A stretch of DNA of 64,000 bases, from positions 4,526,001-4,590,000 of the forward strand of contig NZ_CP110011.1 in NCBI RefSeq assembly GCF_025947345.1, in the 5' to 3' direction. Both the position numbers and the translations under genes were made by a program. Within the stretch, counting starts at the first letter, position 1; each line of letters opens with the position of its first letter. Source of the DNA: Flavobacterium sp. N502536. Lineage in GTDB: Bacteria; Bacteroidota; Bacteroidia; Flavobacteriales; Flavobacteriaceae. Shown in pieces: positions 62,736 to 64,000 of this stretch. A model generated the notes under the pieces. The model was not told the origin of the DNA. It did not search any database and worked only from the letters and a program-made list of their open reading frames with translations.

Positions 62736-63290
62736 ATGGAAGAATTCATTGGAGTTGTAAAACTTTTTGCGGGAAATTTTGCCCCAAGAGGCTGGGCCTT
62801 TTGTAACGGACAAATATTGTCAATTGCACAAAATACGGCATTATTCTCAATCCTTGGTACAACCTATGGAGGAAATGGTCAGACTACTTTCGCTTTACCA
62901 AATCTACAAGGTGCAACAGCTATTGGACAAGGAACTTCACCAGGAGGAACTTACGTTCTTGGACAAGCTGCAGGTACACCAAACGTTTCAATTTTAACAA
63001 GCAACTTACCAGCTCACGTTCACGCAGGACCAGGTAAAATATCGGTAAGTGCTGCAAATTCAACAGATATACTACCTGTGGCAGGTGCTTCAATAGCTGT
63101 GCCGGGATCAATTGTATCTAGAGTTTTTACACCAACATTAGGCTTTACAACAGCAACACCAAGTGTTGATTTATTAAGCAATGTAACAACAGGTGCAACA
63201 GGTAGTAATCTCCCTATCTCAGTAATGCAGCCTTACGTAGCATTGTCTTATATCATTTGTTTAGAAGGAATTTTTCCTTCCAGAAATTAA
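62736..63290 (+). CDS. Tail-collar-domain protein (MdpB-like)
   Basis: The protein has 184 residues from the ATG at 62736; the upstream in-frame extension lacks merit. The family opening EEFIGVVKLFAGNFAPRGWA, then FCNGQILSIAQNTALFSILG, TTYGGNGQTTFALPNLQGAT and the end MQPYVALSYIICLEGIFPSR are the marks of the phage tail collar / microcystin-dependent protein family. Such genes are common outside prophages in Bacteroidota. It is presumably surface-exposed or secreted. The next gene is convergent and ends one base later. Confidence 0.93.
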   Translation: MEEFIGVVKLFAGNFAPRGWAFCNGQILSIAQNTALFSILGTTYGGNGQTTFALPNLQGATAIGQGTSPGGTYVLGQAAGTPNVSILTSNLPAHVHAGPGKISVSAANSTDILPVAGASIAVPGSIVSRVFTPTLGFTTATPSVDLLSNVTTGATGSNLPISVMQPYVALSYIICLEGIFPSRN

Positions 63291-63291
63291 G

Positions 63292-64000
63292 CTATTCATT
63301 AAGAGCGGTTTTTACGTTATAAGACCATTTTGGTATATCGCTAAAGTCGTATAAAAATTGAATTTCAGAATAGCTGGTCAGGCTGTATATAGAAGCTACA
63401 CAATATGGGTTTGTAATATAGGACTCTGCAGTTTTTAATTCAATGTCTTCAAATATTCTGATTTCAGTAAAAATACACACATCGGGATGATTGCTAAAAT
63501 CATCGGGCAGCTTATAAAAGTCACTTTTAAAACTTAAAAACTGACTTTTAGTGCCAAAAAGTTCTTTGTTTATTGTAAATAATCTATCTACAAATACACT
63601 ATGAGGATAGGGCTGCAATTCATCGCGGCCCTTTACTTCACTGTTCCCATTTTTAAGCGATGGCTCGTAATCAAAAAAAGAAAAAGTCAGATCAATTCTG
63701 ATCTCTTCCGGAATTAAAATTCCATGCGAAGGCAATTGTGAAACAATGTTTTGTGTAATAGCCACTTGTGGTTCACGAGTAAGAGCGTAATGCATCGTTT
63801 CTGAAATCGCCAAATCGATTGTAAAATCCTGAGGTTTAGTATAGGTGATGGCATCCGTTTCAATTAAGTCAACTGAATAGTCACTAAGGCCAATAACCGA
63901 TAAAATATGGTGTACCGATGTTATTGAAGCTGTATTGATATCTAGTAAAATGGCTTTAATTCTATCTTTATTAAACAAAGGAAGTAAAGGAAGAATTAAA
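63292..64000 (-). CDS. Partial methyltransferase-like gene (5' end outside window)
   Basis: The frame is open to the window edge (LILPLLPLFNKDRIKAILLDIN...), so the start lies beyond 64000. HHILSVIGLSDYSVDLIETD resembles the motif II region of Rossmann methyltransferases, and DLAISETMHYALTREPQV...LPSHGILIPEEIRIDL has the SE-M-x-L-x-E...G-xxIP layout of protein-arginine-methyltransferase-like enzymes. Motif I is missing because the N-terminus is cut. It converges with the tail-collar gene, with one base between the stops. The identification is tentative. Confidence 0.6.
   Translation of the reverse strand, partial: LILPLLPLFNKDRIKAILLDINTASITSVHHILSVIGLSDYSVDLIETDAITYTKPQDFTIDLAISETMHYALTREPQVAITQNIVSQLPSHGILIPEEIRIDLTFSFFDYEPSLKNGNSEVKGRDELQPYPHSVFVDRLFTINKELFGTKSQFLSFKSDFYKLPDDFSNHPDVCIFTEIRIFEDIELKTAESYITNPYCVASIYSLTSYSEIQFLYDFSDIPKWSYNVKTALNE

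Overview
The window is AT-rich chromosomal DNA of a Bacteroidota bacterium, most likely a Flavobacterium or close relative. Support comes from SusC/SusD and TonB-dependent receptor loci, FecI/FecR-type sigma/anti-sigma pairs, DUF4249 and HYC_CC_PP proteins, TAnnTTTG-type promoter boxes, and few recognisable Shine-Dalgarno sequences. I see no tRNA, rRNA, CRISPR array, integrase or transposase. All family names come from reading motifs by eye; no database search was run.

Layout. 1-5800: the 3' part of mnmE, then an accessory block holding a RelE/ParE-type toxin-antitoxin pair, two diverged tandem paralogues of unknown function and a frameshifted serine hydrolase. A 26-bp exact copy of the mnmE 3' end lies at 4323-4348, and a second copy of the mnmE downstream terminator region lies at 5673-5777, as if the block had been inserted at the mnmE 3' end. 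5850-14110: a phosphoesterase, a GH20 hexosaminidase, a TrmH-type RNA methyltransferase, DUF4386, a DUF2975/HTH pair, a secreted surface-type protein and a possible HNH-like protein. 14290-24700: a copper/heavy-metal block (HYC_CC_PP protein, TolC-RND-adaptor efflux system, Cys-rich lipoprotein, copper chaperone, CopA ATPase, and an AraC regulator with a metal-binding-like N-terminus).

25254-29664: the most unusual part. Three tightly packed or overlapping genes encode an alpha/beta hydrolase with an acidic linker, a caspase-family protease with His and Cys in place, and a 467-residue protein of unknown type. A three-helix membrane protein faces them. This is a candidate protease-effector system. 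29994-37453: small uncharacterised genes (P-loop protein, TPR protein, SAM methyltransferase, a possible papain-like protein, a lysozyme-like protein).

37602-46962: a two-component system followed by a CzcA-type RND heavy-metal efflux operon, an outer-membrane barrel and a META lipoprotein. 47439-52946 (minus strand): ECF sigma factor, small protein, FecR, TonB-dependent receptor and DUF4249 lipoprotein. The receptor is frameshifted at a run of ten A, and a 287-bp tandem duplication precedes it. 53336-62066 (minus strand): sigma factor, FecR, SusC, SusD and a GDPD-like/alkaline-phosphatase fusion, which together look like a phosphate-ester or phosphorylated-glycan uptake locus. 62736-64000: a tail-collar (MdpB-like) protein abutting a convergent partial methyltransferase-like gene.
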